The position numbers and the translations under genes were made by a program. The notes under the pieces were generated by a model. It saw only the letters and a list, made by a program, of their open reading frames with translations, was not told the DNA's origin and ran no database searches. A DNA stretch of 64,000 nucleotides from a virus. The stretch covers positions 16,476 through 80,475 of IMG/VR virus record IMGVR_UViG_3300045107_000039. One strand, written 5' to 3'. Shown here piece by piece: positions 16,749 through 24,494 of the stretch; the stretch's first letter is position 1, and each line of letters opens with the position of its first letter.

Positions 16749-17150
16749 ATGAAGTGGGTCCACGTCGGTTTGTTTGCACTCGGGCTGACTTTCGCTTTCG
16801 GGCAGGAGAAGCCGGGATTCGAGAACCCGATCCCACCCGAGAAACTGAAGGAACTTCAGGAGAAGGGCGTTCCACAGAAGATGCCCGAGAAGCCCGTCGC
16901 CAACTACGACGGATTCTTCACCGTGATGTACTACGGGAACGACATCACGCCTGCCCAGAAGGAGGCGTCGAAGCGGCTGGAGGAATACTACAAAGTCACC
17001 GGCCGACAGATCGACAGGGTAATCGTCTACCCCGAAGGGTACATGCCGGTCCTGATTCCCGCCGACGAGTACCACAACGTCAAGAAGCAGTTGGGACCGA
17101 GCCGGATCGTCCCGCTCGTACCGGACATCTTGACCGAACCGAAGAAGTAA
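16749..17150 (+). CDS. Secreted protein, unknown, 133 aa
   Basis: The N-terminus MKWVHVGLFALGLTFAFGQE is a signal peptide. The mature part is charged with NGTVMYYGNDITPAQKEASKR-like helix and Tyr-rich strands. AAGGAG lies upstream. It follows the metallopeptidase gene and precedes a strong terminator. No family recognised. Confidence 0.6.
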   Translation: MKWVHVGLFALGLTFAFGQEKPGFENPIPPEKLKELQEKGVPQKMPEKPVANYDGFFTVMYYGNDITPAQKEASKRLEEYYKVTGRQIDRVIVYPEGYMPVLIPADEYHNVKKQLGPSRIVPLVPDILTEPKK

Positions 17151-17155
17151 ACAAA

Positions 17156-17183
17156 CGGCCCGGCTGGAACTCCAGCCGGGCCG
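17156..17183. terminator. Bidirectional intrinsic terminator
   Basis: CGGCCCGGCTGG and CCAGCCGGGCCG form a 12-bp stem with a 4-base loop between convergent genes. A short TTCTC follows on the plus strand. Confidence 0.65.
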
Positions 17184-17206
17184 TTCTCGGTGTGGGCGGA
17201 CACCGA

Positions 17207-17476
17207 TTAGAAGTCGTGGGCGATCATCGTCGCCCGAACCTGGGTCATCAGCCGCTTGAACGGCTCCGTGCCGGGGAAGTATTGGGGCGGAATCCCGGTC
17301 GTAATGAACATGTCCATCACCAGTTGAACGACCGTCGCCACCACACGATCACGGCGGTTCTTCTGTAACAACGCCATCGCCTTCTCGTCCACCACCGTCA
17401 CTTCGCCGGGTTCAAACAACACCGTGTCGGCGAACAGGTCAACGTCGTCGTCCCTGGCCGCAACATCCTGTGCCAT
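17207..17476 (-). CDS. Small helical protein, 89 aa
   Basis: GGAGGAG lies upstream of ATG 17474-17476. An acidic N-terminus (MAQDVAARDDDVDLFADT) is followed by a hydrophobic helix region (VVATVVQLVMDMFITTGI). It has its own sigma70-type promoter at 17562-17590. No family recognised. Confidence 0.6.
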   Translation of the reverse strand: MAQDVAARDDDVDLFADTVLFEPGEVTVVDEKAMALLQKNRRDRVVATVVQLVMDMFITTGIPPQYFPGTEPFKRLMTQVRATMIAHDF

Positions 17477-17561
17477 CCGTACTCCTCCAACTAGAGATAC
17501 GACGGCTCCCGCTCCATACGGGAGTCGTTAGGGCCGAGTACAAAAGTTGTAGAGTGGCCCA

Positions 17562-17590
17562 ACTATCTCAGAGGCCGGAGATGCTGTCAA
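17562..17590 (-). promoter_or_regulatory. Sigma70 promoter
   Basis: Read on the minus strand: TTGACA (17590-17585), 17 bases, GATAGT (17567-17562). It points to the 89-residue gene. Between promoter and start is a small hairpin (CTCCCG/CGGGAG). Confidence 0.55.
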
Positions 17591-17622
17591 GCAGGATTTT
17601 CTGAAAAGCCATAACCGTCGGA

Positions 17623-18276
17623 TCAGTAGGTGCTTCCGGCTGGCTTGAATGTGTTACGGCGGCGGTAAACATTCACCGGCTCGTAGCCCGCCCGCTTCAA
17701 CACCTTCCCGTACACCGGCACCCGGCGTGACGTGTCGCCCTCGTCCGAGGCGTTGAAGATGAACCGGATGCCGTACTTCTGGCAGGCCGCAGCGTACCGC
17801 TCCAGGGTACGCATGAAAGTCATGGACCCCGGCTGAACGCTCTTAGCGGCTACGTTGGCGTCCCCGCCGCTCACGTTGTCAGCGTCCTTCTGGCTCAACT
17901 CTGCGGGCATCTCGTCCCAGCCGAAGTCCACCGTGGCGTACAGGTTCTTGCCGTACTTGTCTTCGTGAAGAGAGAAGATGACGCCCCGTGGCCCCATCTT
18001 GATGCTGTAGTTCATCACGTTGCCCGGACCCGTGTCCAGGTTGCCGGTGAACTCACCGCCGGGGAATAGGGTCTTGACGATGTGGTTCCAGGCTTTGATG
18101 ACTTCGGCTCGGCGGACCTTGTAGTCCGTCGGGGCGGAACCGGCGGTGAACCAGTCCTCGCCCTTCTCCTTCATCCTCTGCTGAATGGAGGCTTCCCGAC
18201 CGGCGAAATCAGTCGGGTCGAAATCGTCGAGTTCTTTCGGGTAGTTGACTTCAAACCATGCACGGAAGCTTAACAT
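17623..18276 (-). CDS. Unknown protein, 217 aa
   Basis: The N-terminal 60 residues are helical and charged. The C-terminal half contains FMRTLERYAAACQKYGIRFIF, then YGKVLKRAGYEPVNVYRR, which resembles the last helix-strand of an acetyltransferase-like fold, but no acetyl-CoA loop is convincing. Start at ATG 18274-18276. No firm family. Confidence 0.5.
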   Translation of the reverse strand: MLSFRAWFEVNYPKELDDFDPTDFAGREASIQQRMKEKGEDWFTAGSAPTDYKVRRAEVIKAWNHIVKTLFPGGEFTGNLDTGPGNVMNYSIKMGPRGVIFSLHEDKYGKNLYATVDFGWDEMPAELSQKDADNVSGGDANVAAKSVQPGSMTFMRTLERYAAACQKYGIRFIFNASDEGDTSRRVPVYGKVLKRAGYEPVNVYRRRNTFKPAGSTY

Positions 18277-18294
18277 GCTTCTATGTAGGCGAAA

Positions 18295-18495
18295 TCAGAA
18301 CATCCCTGCGCACCGATTGCAAATCTTCCGGTAGTCCTCGTTCTGCTTCTCGTAGAAGATCGCCGCCCCGCACTCGGCACACGTCCCAGGCGTTTGCTCC
18401 CCCAGGCCGACGGGCCAGTGGAACGTCTGGGACTGTCGAATGCAGACGAGCGTCTTCTGCTTCTTCTTGAAGAGGCCGAGGAACCAGCGGATCAT
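18295..18495 (-). CDS. Small zinc-ribbon protein
   Basis: 66 residues with two CxxC pairs: GTCAECGAAIF and KICNRCAGMF. A basic hydrophobic N-terminus (MIRWFLGLFKKKQK) may touch membrane or nucleic acid. Its ATG overlaps the stop of the HNH gene (ATGA). Confidence 0.6.
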   Translation of the reverse strand: MIRWFLGLFKKKQKTLVCIRQSQTFHWPVGLGEQTPGTCAECGAAIFYEKQNEDYRKICNRCAGMF

Positions 18496-18917
18496 GACTG
18501 TCCCTTGTAGAACGGATGGTGCAGCATCCTCTTACGGAACTTCTCGGGATCGCCCGACCGCCGCCAGTTGCAGCTTCCGCAGGACGGAACGAGATTGCTG
18601 CTCTCGTTGCCGCCGCCCTGACTGATCTCCTTCAGGTGATCGACCGTCGCCATCTTACAGGAGACGATCTCGCCCGTTTCGATCCGCCAGTACAACACCG
18701 TCGGACTACGCCGCACCACAACCTCGTGGGGTATGGTGTCGGCGTTGACCAGCTTGGCATTGCACCAATAGCAACTGTAGCTGTGGTCAGCCAGCAGCCG
18801 GTTCAGTTCCCGGCGTGCCTTTGACCTTACCCGGTCCTTTCGGTTCTTTTTGGACCGGGGCGACAGAACGAGGAAAGAGCGGCTGGATGGGTTCGACTTG
18901 AACCTCACCCAGCCCAT
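18492..18917 (-). CDS. HNH endonuclease
   Basis: The HNH core is KMATVDHLKEISQGGGNESS then NLVPSCGSCNWRRSGDP, with the zinc Cys pairs YSCYWCNAKL and SCGSC. Such nucleases cut DNA and are often mobile or linked to packaging. The frame opens at 18917 inside the MetRS gene, but its first 37 residues (basic, low complexity) overlap MetRS coding. The true start may be a non-ATG codon near 18810, just before the MetRS stop, so 18917 is an upper limit. Confidence 0.75.
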   Translation of the reverse strand: MGWVRFKSNPSSRSFLVLSPRSKKNRKDRVRSKARRELNRLLADHSYSCYWCNAKLVNADTIPHEVVVRRSPTVLYWRIETGEIVSCKMATVDHLKEISQGGGNESSNLVPSCGSCNWRRSGDPEKFRKRMLHHPFYKGQS

Positions 18918-20436
18918 CTCCGTTGTAGTGAGCGATCCGGGCCAAGTCTCCGAAGGTCATGTTCGGCCAGTCCTTCAGACCGAGAGCCACGGCGATCTTG
19001 GCCGCAGTCCCCGGCATGAACGGCTTGAGCATCAGGGACACGATCCGCAGGGCGGCGACGAGTTCCCTCAGCACGTCCAGGCACTTGCCCTGGTCGGTCT
19101 TTGTCAACTCCCAGGGCTTGTTCGCCTCGATGTACTCGTTCGCCCGGTGCAGGATGTTCCAGATGGTCGTCAGGGCGGCTCGGTAGTTGAACAACGCCAT
19201 GTCGGTGCGGAAGTCGGTCATCGTCTTCGGGTCGAGCCAGACCTTCTCCGTCTTGCCGAACGGCAACTTCCCGCCGCCGTACTTCACGATCATCTGGATG
19301 GAGCGGTTGACCAAGTTCCCCAGGTTGTTCGCCAAGTCGGCGTTGTACACTTCCCGAATGTGGTCCCTGCTGTACTCGCCGTCCGCACCGAACGGGCACT
19401 TCGCCATGAAGTAGTAGCGGTACGCCTCGGCCCCGAACTCCTCGACGAGCGGCCCCAGGTTCGACTCGGCGTCCGTCTTCGACTCCCGGACGAGTTCGTG
19501 CCCCTTCTTCCGGTAGATGAAGCCGTGGGAAAACACCTGCTTCGGCAGGTCGATCACGGGCAGTTCTTCGGCGAGGCCGATGGAGTGCTGGTTCTGCACT
19601 ACCTCGTTGTAGGCCATAATCATCGCAGGCCAGAGGGTGCAGTGGAACCGGGTGATGTCCTTCCCGATCACATGCACGTCGGCGGGCCAGAGGTTCTTGA
19701 ACATCCCCCAATCCCAGCCGAACCCGACGCCGGTCAGGTAGCTCAGGAGGGCGTCGAACCAGACGTAGATCGTCTGCGTCGTGTCGAACGGCACCGGGAT
19801 GCCCCAGCCCCGGCTCGAACGGCTGATGCTCATGTCGTGCAGTTCGGTCTGCACTAAGTCAAGCATCTCGTTGCGGCGGGCCTCCGGGAAGATTTCCGCC
19901 TTCTTGTAGTAGTCGAGCAGCCGGTCCTTGAAGGCCGACAACTTGAAGAAGTAGTTCTCCTCGGTCACTTCCACGACCGGGGTGTTCTGGTGGTGCGGGC
20001 ACCGCTTGGCGTAGTCGAGCGACTTCGGGGTCTTGAATTCCTCGCACCCCTCGCAGTACAGGGCGGTGTACGGCCGCTTCTCGATGTAGCCGCTGGCCCA
20101 GACGGCGTTGATGAACTTCTCGACGCCCTGCCGGTGCCGGTCCTTGCTGGTCTGGAGGAAGGCCGAGTAGTCGATGCCGAGCTTCTGCCACTCGTGCATG
20201 AAGGCGACGGCCATGTTATCGACGTACTCTTGCGTCGTCAGCCCTTCGGGCGTGGCCTTGACCACCTTAACGGTGTTCTCGTCGTTCCCCATCAGGAGGA
20301 ACGGGTGGAAGCCGCAGAACCGGCGGAACCGGGCCTGCACGTCGGCACCGATCTTCTCGAACGCCGTGCCGTTGTGCGGGAGGGCGTTCGGGTAGTCAAT
20401 GGCGGTGGTGATGTAGAACTTGTTCCAACGGTTCAC
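18787..20436 (-). CDS. metG: Methionyl-tRNA synthetase-like protein with altered signature motifs
   Basis: 549 residues of class I MetRS shape. The N-terminal site reads NALPHNGTAFEKI, so HIGH is H-N-G-T at residues 21-24. LYCEGCEEFK and KRCPHHQNT form the zinc knuckle. TIYVWFDALLSYLTGVG and VHVIGKDITRFHCTLWPA are canonical. The KMSKS loop position reads HELVRESKTDAE, without a clean KMSKS. The anticodon-binding helical domain and a Pro/Lys tail follow. Known MetRS charges tRNA-Met. The changed HIGH and KMSKS raise the question of altered or lost activity. An upstream 250-base leader has a strong hairpin. Confidence 0.85.
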   Translation of the reverse strand: MNRWNKFYITTAIDYPNALPHNGTAFEKIGADVQARFRRFCGFHPFLLMGNDENTVKVVKATPEGLTTQEYVDNMAVAFMHEWQKLGIDYSAFLQTSKDRHRQGVEKFINAVWASGYIEKRPYTALYCEGCEEFKTPKSLDYAKRCPHHQNTPVVEVTEENYFFKLSAFKDRLLDYYKKAEIFPEARRNEMLDLVQTELHDMSISRSSRGWGIPVPFDTTQTIYVWFDALLSYLTGVGFGWDWGMFKNLWPADVHVIGKDITRFHCTLWPAMIMAYNEVVQNQHSIGLAEELPVIDLPKQVFSHGFIYRKKGHELVRESKTDAESNLGPLVEEFGAEAYRYYFMAKCPFGADGEYSRDHIREVYNADLANNLGNLVNRSIQMIVKYGGGKLPFGKTEKVWLDPKTMTDFRTDMALFNYRAALTTIWNILHRANEYIEANKPWELTKTDQGKCLDVLRELVAALRIVSLMLKPFMPGTAAKIAVALGLKDWPNMTFGDLARIAHYNGDGLGEVQVEPIQPLFPRSVAPVQKEPKGPGKVKGTPGTEPAAG

Positions 20437-20687
20437 GGCAGCCTCCTTTGTACGAAAGTGGACCCCGGCCAGTTGCCCAACCGGGGTCCGAGAGTAGAGA
20501 TCAGCTACGAGCAGGTGACTTACAGTAGGCGACCCCTGGCGTCCTTTGCAATCACCCGACTGTGCCGTGGGATGCGGCTGACGGGTATTTAGCTACGAGA
20601 CGGACGGCAGCCCTATCAGTAGTCCACCACCTTCGTTACGAGGGTAATTGTGTAATCGTCTCTACTCTTCACGCCGGGTTCCCTGGA
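20437..20687 (-). other. Untranslated leader region upstream of MetRS-like gene
   Basis: No open frame of note. GGACCCCGG (20460-20468) pairs with CCGGGGTCC (20481-20489) just before the start region. A weak promoter-like TTGCAA, 18 bases, TACTGT lies further upstream on the minus strand. No tRNA and no clear T-box motif were found. Confidence 0.4.
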
Positions 20688-21242
20688 TTAGCTCAGGAGC
20701 TTTTCCAGTTCCTCCGGGGTGATCGGGCACCCCTTGCCGGTCGTCACTTCGACCTGGGTTGTGTTGGCACGGGCGATGGCTTGACGCAGGGTCATGGCGT
20801 ACTTGCTGGCGTGGTCGGCCATCTTCATCGCCTCGGCGATGGGAATGGCCCGCTTGGCGTAGGTCTTGGACGGGTCACGCTCCCGCTCCTGACGGTAGCA
20901 GCCGTAGCGATCCTGCTTCTCGGAACAGGCGTCACGCCACATCTTCTCGATCCGGCCCGCCCCGCCGACGGCCTTCACGGCGAAGGCGAGCGTGGACGTG
21001 ACCGGCTTGCCGTCCAGCCCCTTGTAGTTGACCTGGACGAGCGAGTTGTACCACTGCTGCACTTCTTGCAGCTTGGAGTAGGCGTTGTCGGCCTCGACGA
21101 ACCGCTTGATGACATCGCCGAGGGACGGGTTCTCGTCGCCCTCGAAGACGAAGATCGAGTCCTTGTGTTGGGCGGCGGCGATGTTGCGGAGCGTGTTCCA
21201 CCGCTTCATCGCCTCCCGGAGTTCGTATCCGTTGACCTGCAT
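20688..21242 (-). CDS. DIP1984-like helical protein, 184 aa
   Basis: Begins MQVNGYELREAMKRW and contains FVFEGDENPSLGDVIKRF with a following long helix EADNAYSKLQEVQQWYN. From memory this order resembles the DIP1984/septicolysin-like family of small helical proteins of unknown role. The C-terminal extension ends PITPEELEKLLS. Weak family call. Confidence 0.5.
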   Translation of the reverse strand: MQVNGYELREAMKRWNTLRNIAAAQHKDSIFVFEGDENPSLGDVIKRFVEADNAYSKLQEVQQWYNSLVQVNYKGLDGKPVTSTLAFAVKAVGGAGRIEKMWRDACSEKQDRYGCYRQERERDPSKTYAKRAIPIAEAMKMADHASKYAMTLRQAIARANTTQVEVTTGKGCPITPEELEKLLS

Positions 21243-21281
21243 GTTTTGCCTCCGTGGGGTTGGGCCACTTGCATGACAGCA

Positions 21282-21872
21282 CTATACCCCACGGGGTTCG
21301 GGTGTAAAGTCAGTTTCTAGCAACTCGCCCATCGTCAGCAAGGGGATCAACGTGATTCCCTGGGAGGCCAGCATCTCCACAGCCCCCTCGCCCCGGTCCA
21401 CTACCGTGAAGGCGAACTTCGGCCGCTCCCCGGTGACTTCCGCCGTCTTGATGGCCGCACTCAGGACGCTCCCGCCGGTGGTGGTTACGTCTTCGAGCAG
21501 CCCGCAGCGAGTCCCCGGACTGATGTCCCCTTCGACCATCTTCTGCGTCCCGTACTCCTTTTGTCCTTTTCGGACCAAGAAGCCGGTCGTCATCGGGCAG
21601 TTGAAGAGGAACGAACCGACGAGCGGTGCCGCCCCGTAACCCATGCCCCCAATCGCCTGAAGCTCGGGGTAGTGCTGGCCGACTTTGAGGCGGAACAACT
21701 CGGCGATCAGACCACAACCGGCCCCGTCGAGAATCGCCTTCCGCATGTCCAAGTACACGTCAGTTGTTCGGCCCGAGGCCAGCGTAATCTCCCCACGTCT
21801 CACGACGCTCACTCGGCGGCACACGTCGAGCAGTTCCTTCTTCAGTGAAGTCTCGTACTCCGTCTGGTTCAA
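21282..21872 (-). CDS. pyrE: Orotate phosphoribosyltransferase
   Basis: 196 residues from TTG 21870-21872 with AAGGAG seven bases upstream. The PRPP site is RCGLLEDVTTTGGSVLSAA. DVYLDMRKAIL and GGMGYGAAPLVG are further conserved segments, and FLVRKGQKEYG the flexible Lys loop. The enzyme joins orotate to PRPP in pyrimidine synthesis. In a phage this would support nucleotide supply; the dCMP deaminase-like gene at 31.8 kb fits the same role. Confidence 0.87.
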   Translation of the reverse strand: MNQTEYETSLKKELLDVCRRVSVVRRGEITLASGRTTDVYLDMRKAILDGAGCGLIAELFRLKVGQHYPELQAIGGMGYGAAPLVGSFLFNCPMTTGFLVRKGQKEYGTQKMVEGDISPGTRCGLLEDVTTTGGSVLSAAIKTAEVTGERPKFAFTVVDRGEGAVEMLASQGITLIPLLTMGELLETDFTPEPRGV

Positions 21873-22033
21873 CGCAACACTCCTTGTCGTGAATGCAGAT
21901 TCCGTTCAGTTCCCTGATCCTGCCGCAGCAGGCGCAGTACCCGGCGATGATGCGACCGTGTTTCGCCATCATCCAGGCTTCGTTGTTCTTACGGATCGCC
22001 GACTCCTTGATCCGCAAGAACTTGGCCCGAAGG
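21873..22033 (-). other. Possible small Cys-rich peptide between genes
   Basis: Between the Gly-rich protein gene and pyrE a frame reads GYCACCGRIRELNGICIHDK then CC, zinc-like, before running into pyrE in another frame. An internal ATG pair (MMAKHGR) lacks a clear ribosome site. It could be a real small protein ending inside pyrE, or chance. Confidence 0.25.
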
Positions 22034-22663
22034 TCAGCTTCCGCCGCACCCTCCACCACCGCAACCGCCCCCGCCGCCACACCCACCGCCGCCTCCACCA
22101 CAACCCCCGCCACCGCCGCCTGCGTCTCCTCCACCGCCACCACAGGAAGCAGCGTGTCCGCCGGTGCCGCAAGCGGCTGCGTGGTCGCCGGAGGAGTGGG
22201 TTGTTGAGTGACTGGCACAGCCGCCTCCACAGAACACGACGGGCATGAACACGACATCACCACCCGAGGAAGTCGTCGTATCCCCGGCGTAGGCCGTGCC
22301 CTTTTTCCGGTCGAAAGCGGCCCGGTACATGTCCTTCGTTTCGTTGAACGCTTTCTTTTGCTCGTAGCTCCCGACGGGTAGGTGCGGGTTGTGGTGGATC
22401 GTCCGGCCGAAAATCTTCTTGCAGTCCTCCTCGTACTTGCGGGTATCGAGGATGTGGGCGTGCCAGAAGTCGTCGAGTTGCTGCGTCCACGGCACGACGG
22501 TCTTGCTGGGGTTGGTGGCGATCAAGTACAAGAACTGCTTGTACTCACCCTCCAGTTTGTCGATGCTGTTTCGCCACTTCCACCACCAGCTTTTCTGCGA
22601 CTTCAGCTTCTCCTTCACCGAAGTGAAGTCCAGGGCGTCGATTTCGTCCCATTTCGCATCCAT
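22034..22663 (-). CDS. GRDP-like protein with Gly/Cys-rich tail
   Basis: 209 residues. The N-terminal domain has QQLDDFWHAHILDTRKYEED, where W-H-x-H is the hallmark, from memory, of glycine-rich-domain-containing (GRDP) proteins. HHNPHLPVGSYEQ follows. After residue 130 the chain becomes Gly/Ser/Cys/Ala and ends in runs of G broken by single C, a possible metal-binding or cross-linked tail. Cellular role in bacteria is unknown. Confidence 0.65.
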   Translation of the reverse strand: MDAKWDEIDALDFTSVKEKLKSQKSWWWKWRNSIDKLEGEYKQFLYLIATNPSKTVVPWTQQLDDFWHAHILDTRKYEEDCKKIFGRTIHHNPHLPVGSYEQKKAFNETKDMYRAAFDRKKGTAYAGDTTTSSGGDVVFMPVVFCGGGCASHSTTHSSGDHAAACGTGGHAASCGGGGGDAGGGGGGCGGGGGGCGGGGGCGGGGCGGS

Positions 22664-22695
22664 GCTAGTCTCCGTTTATGAGTTACAGAACTCCG

Positions 22696-22881
22696 TTACT
22701 TTCCCCTAGATATCAATCGTAGGAGTTGAGGGGTGTGGCAGGGACACGAGGTTACGTCGTCCCAGGGACCGTAGTGGATGATGTACATGCCGTCTTTCAC
22801 GGCTTGGATGTGACCCCTGGTCGGCCCGACAACCGTATCCCACTCTACGAGATCGCCGACGTAGAACATCTGAGGATTCAT
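22696..22881 (-). CDS. Small SH3-like protein, about 61 aa
   Basis: Starting at ATG 22879-22881: MNPQMFYVGDLVEWDTVVG, then GHIQAVKDGMYIIHYGPWDD. The pattern of strands looks like a small KOW/SH3 barrel. A longer frame to 22908 would run into the divergent gene. The start codon overlaps the opposite start of the next gene. Confidence 0.45.
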   Translation of the reverse strand: MNPQMFYVGDLVEWDTVVGPTRGHIQAVKDGMYIIHYGPWDDVTSCPCHTPQLLRLISRGK

Positions 22882-23560
22882 GACATTCACCCGGTTTTTG
22901 GCTCGCAAACTGAACGAGGACTACCAGTCCCTCTCGGGGCAGGTCGCCAGCTTCTTAAGCAACATGATACGACAGGCTTACTCCCAACTCAAGAGGGATC
23001 AAGCCCGCCGTCCGTTTATTGTCTATCTCAAAGCCGTCTGGCCGAAAGACGCACAGCGGGGCAACACCCTCCTGTTTCCGAAAGAACTCGGGCACGGGAT
23101 CATGGGGAAGCCGGTGCAGTTTGCCCAGATTAACGACCCGCACGTCACCGCCAGCACCCAACACAACAACGGCGAGTTCTCCGGCATGACGTTCAACGCC
23201 CGGCTTGTGGACAAAAACCCGGACGAGGGCGTGAAGAAGTTGCTCAGTGCCGTCGAGCATGAAGTGGAACACATCTTCTTCCCCGGCCAGAGCCACGAAG
23301 ACCCGGTGGACTACCTGTCCGATCCGGGCGAGATGCGGGCCTACGCACGGGAGATCGCCGAGGCGTACAAAAAGAAGTATCCGGGGATGCGGTTCCTACC
23401 CCGGCTGGCCGAGATGATGGTAAAAGAAGAACCCTTCAACCAGTCGCACAGGAACTACCTGACGGGGCTGAAGGGTTCGGAAATCGGCAAGCAGATGCTA
23501 GACCTTATTTCTGCTCACTTTTCGGGACAAACATCCGGGGCGCACGGCCCTGAATCTTAA
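22880..23560 (+). CDS. HExxH zinc metallopeptidase-like protein
   Basis: 226 residues. LSAVEHEVEHIFFPGQSHED contains H-E-V-E-H, followed by LSDPGEMRAYAREIAEAYKK, where Glu and aromatic helices complete a zinc site. GAGG precedes ATG. The family is not certain; it resembles phage or toxin-associated metallopeptidases. Its 3' end overlaps the convergent membrane gene by 56 bases. Confidence 0.55.
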   Translation: MTFTRFLARKLNEDYQSLSGQVASFLSNMIRQAYSQLKRDQARRPFIVYLKAVWPKDAQRGNTLLFPKELGHGIMGKPVQFAQINDPHVTASTQHNNGEFSGMTFNARLVDKNPDEGVKKLLSAVEHEVEHIFFPGQSHEDPVDYLSDPGEMRAYAREIAEAYKKKYPGMRFLPRLAEMMVKEEPFNQSHRNYLTGLKGSEIGKQMLDLISAHFSGQTSGAHGPES

Positions 23561-23816
23561 CGAACTGCTGAATCTTTACTTGGCGGTAGATCACGCAGCA
23601 GATCACGCCGCCGATGATACCCATGATGAGGCCCGACGACGAGATCGGGCTGCCGCCGTAGCCGAGCATCCAGTTCAAGAACCCACCGACGTAAGAGCCA
23701 GCCACGCCGATGCCCAGGGTCGGTAGGAACCCTACCGGGTCTTCACCTGGGTGAAGCTTCTTTGCAATCCAGCCCACGATCAGGCCGTAAATCAACCAAC
23801 CAAACAGGTGCAACAT
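23505..23816 (-). CDS. GlsB/YeaQ/YmgE-type small membrane protein
   Basis: 103 residues: MLHLFGWLIYGLIVGWIAKKL, TLGIGVAGSYVGGFLNWMLG and GLIMGIIGGVICCVIYRQ are three membrane segments in the order known for the transglycosylase-associated (GlsB/YeaQ/YmgE) family. GAGGAGG precedes ATG. A basic C-terminus follows. Role unclear, stress or envelope linked in bacteria. Confidence 0.7.
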   Translation of the reverse strand: MLHLFGWLIYGLIVGWIAKKLHPGEDPVGFLPTLGIGVAGSYVGGFLNWMLGYGGSPISSSGLIMGIIGGVICCVIYRQVKIQQFVKIQGRAPRMFVPKSEQK

Positions 23817-23834
23817 AAGTACCTCCTCCTCTAT

Positions 23835-24494
23835 TTATGCCGCCGGAAGTCTTCCGGCGAAAAACGCCTTACACTGATTACAAATAGTAACCCTCTCCTC
23901 GAAGTGCGTCGGCCGGTCCGACAGAGCGTGCCCAGCCGGTAACTCGACCACCGGCAGCCTGTAAGCGAACGGCCGCTTCCAGTGCCAGGACCGCACGGCA
24001 TACGACATGAAGATGTCCTCGCCGTTCTTGTGCGGTATCTCGTACCCGGCGTCCCGGTAGTCGTTGGCACATTGAATAATAACCGGCAACGCCGACCGAT
24101 GGAACATCGACACACGGTTCAGCACGATGTCGCACGCTCCGTAAGCGTTCCTCCGGTCGTACCCGACACCGATCCGTCGGCCGAAGACCCCGTGGATGCG
24201 GTGCGGGTCACGCACGGTCATGGCCTCCAGAATCCGTATGGTCATCTCGGGCAGGATCAGGTCGTCGTCTTGGAGTAAGATGATGGGGGACGTGGCGAAA
24301 CAGGCCGGTGCCCACCTGCACTTAAGGCCGAAGTCGTGGGTGGAGTTCAAGACCTGAGCCTTGTCGTGGAAGAAGGGGACGGGAGAATTGTTGAAGACTA
24401 TAAACTCAGACACGCAGCCGTAAGCCGACTGCGTGTCTATGATCTGCGTCAGGTTCTCCGGGCGTTTCCAGTTAAAGAAAACGATGGAAACCAT
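23835..24494 (-). CDS. GT-A family glycosyltransferase (GT2/GT64-like)
   Basis: 219 residues starting MVSIVFFNWKRPENLTQIID, a nucleotide-sugar-binding start. ATSPIILLQDDDLILPE carries the D-D-D metal motif. GEDIFMSYAVRSWHWKRPFA is the acceptor-side motif. The last helix has two CxxC-like cysteines. It would transfer a sugar using a metal ion; its acceptor is unknown. It overlaps the next gene by one base. Confidence 0.65.
   Translation of the reverse strand: MVSIVFFNWKRPENLTQIIDTQSAYGCVSEFIVFNNSPVPFFHDKAQVLNSTHDFGLKCRWAPACFATSPIILLQDDDLILPEMTIRILEAMTVRDPHRIHGVFGRRIGVGYDRRNAYGACDIVLNRVSMFHRSALPVIIQCANDYRDAGYEIPHKNGEDIFMSYAVRSWHWKRPFAYRLPVVELPAGHALSDRPTHFEERVTICNQCKAFFAGRLPAA

Noticed and set aside
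20437-20687. T-box or tRNA upstream of the MetRS-like gene
   Set aside because: A hairpin exists, but no T-box consensus and no tRNA arms were found.
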